Assembly (NCBI GenBank): GCA_965200805.1
Contig: OZ241384.1
Location: 558,001-622,000, forward strand
Length of the DNA: 64,000 nucleotides
Direction: 5' to 3'
From: MPNP01 sp026709725
GTDB lineage: Bacteria > Pseudomonadota > Alphaproteobacteria > Rhodobacterales > Rhodobacteraceae
Part shown: in pieces, positions 63,186 through 64,000 of the stretch
How positions within the stretch are numbered: position 1 is the first letter of the stretch
Layout of the letters: each line of letters starts with the position of its first letter
Notes under the pieces: generated by a model
What the model saw: the letters and a program-made list of their open reading frames with translations, nothing else
Database searches by the model: none
Told to the model about the DNA's origin: nothing
Translations under genes and position numbers: made by a program

Positions 63186-64000
63186 GATCATTCTACCCTT
63201 GTCCCTGTCCCTTGTCTGCGGTTGTCGGTGATATATAACTGAAGAACAGTGCCACCGCAATATGGCACACGAATCAACACAATTCAAGTGGCACGAACAC
63301 TCCCAGGCGTCAACCTGTTTTCGTCCGGTTCCCGGGAGCGGCGCATGTCCAACGGTCCCGTTCAATCTGCGGTCTTCACCTTCGGGCCGGGTGCGGCGGA
63401 TCCCGCCGCACCCGGCGACCGGGCGTCCGCCCCTCCGTGATGCGGAGATGCAAATCAGCGACCCGGCAGACCCGATGAAGCCGGAACCGGACGTCCCGCC
63501 ACCGGCCCCGGGCGTGCACAGGCTGGCGTTCATATCCCCGGGGGACAGGGCCACCGCAGGGCGGTGAACGATGTGCCGCAGGGCCATGCCCCGGTGCCCC
63601 CGGGATTGTCCCCGGGCAGGAGGCCGGGCCGGGCGATGGACTTCAGGTGCTTGAGGAGCGGGGCGGTCTGCCGGCGAATCGGGTACCATTGCAGGACCCG
63701 ACCGCGGACGGTCCGCGGTCGGGAGGGTTGCGCCCGAACAGGGGTGAACACGATCCCGTCCCTGGCGAACTCCCGTGTTTCAGGCTTCATCCCGCCTCTT
63801 GATCCGGCATGGTCACGGCGTGTCCTCTCCGCCATGACGATGGCGGCCTGCGGACCGCACAGACCCGTTCCCCAATGGCCGGGGACACCGCAGCCGGATG
63901 ATGCCATGTACGCACGCCCCCGGCAGACCGGGTCGGCGAAGTGCGGGGGGGTGCTCCCGACGTCACCCGGAACAGGGCGAAGCCGGACCCCGGGACATCG
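63186..64000. other. Upstream region of the lipoprotein run, no confident gene
   Basis: The first 60 bases are AT-richer and should hold the promoter of the 63185 gene. Beyond that the DNA is GC-rich. A 125-codon minus-strand frame (63530-63907) contains ARDGIVFTPVRAQPSRPRTV, but I recognise no family. No RNA gene was seen. Confidence 0.4.

Noticed and set aside
63530..63907. A 125-codon minus-strand frame as a gene
   Set aside because: Contains a plausible-looking stretch but no family, no clear start signal and typical GC-rich composition.

Overview
The window looks like a chromosomal stretch of an alphaproteobacterium. This rests on the style of the RarA, S13, S11, RpoA and L17 sequences, a LacI/acyl-CoA catabolic locus, TbpB-like surface lipoproteins with a Slam, and Tn5-like, IS1595 and IS1380-like transposase debris. 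The species cannot be named from the sequence alone. Ordinary core genes occupy only about the first 10.7 kb. The rest is an accessory mosaic: lower-GC functional modules sit inside very GC-rich, repeat-rich DNA with little or no coding capacity.

Layout. 1-10.7 kb (mostly minus strand): rarA (runs off the edge), an agmatinase-family gene, rpsM-rpsK-rpoA-rplQ, then a four-gene acyl-CoA operon (CaiB-like CoA-transferase, enoyl-CoA hydratase, MBL hydrolase, 3-hydroxyacyl-CoA dehydrogenase) divergent from a frameshifted LacI regulator with a 16-bp palindrome between them. 10.7-32 kb: GC-rich duplicated blocks surround a PIN-nuclease plus P-loop-ATPase gene pair, a 150-bp MITE with target duplication, an AAA/PD-(D/E)XK protein, frameshifted phage-like genes, an HTH plus deoxyribosyltransferase-like pair with a zinc-ribbon gene, a DUF4276 plus AAA-ATPase pair, and a broken DUF3800 gene. 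32-41 kb: two TbpB-like lipoprotein genes (one broken), a decayed Tn5-like transposase, and an IS1595-family element whose three coupled passenger-like genes include a DNA methyltransferase with an in-frame amber codon. 41-48 kb: a resolvase beside an array of TGAGACTC boxes, a darG-darT pair, a DUF4238 gene, and a second, fused copy of the HTH/deoxyribosyltransferase-like gene. 48-63 kb: a Slam outer-membrane translocon with a run of lipobox proteins ending in TbpB-like barrels. One carries a zincin motif and three carry long charged helical regions.

How the parts fit. The 12-47 kb portion reads as a defence and mobile-element island that has been repeatedly duplicated and broken. The 48-63 kb portion reads as a surface-lipoprotein export locus: Slam would move the lipoproteins to the outer leaflet. 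The best candidates for something undescribed are the PIN/ATPase pair, the duplicated HTH-deoxyribosyltransferase-like module (split in one copy, fused in the other) and the Slam locus with protease-like and coiled-coil cargo. Several genes carry single-base frameshifts. Real decay and base-call error cannot be separated from the sequence alone.
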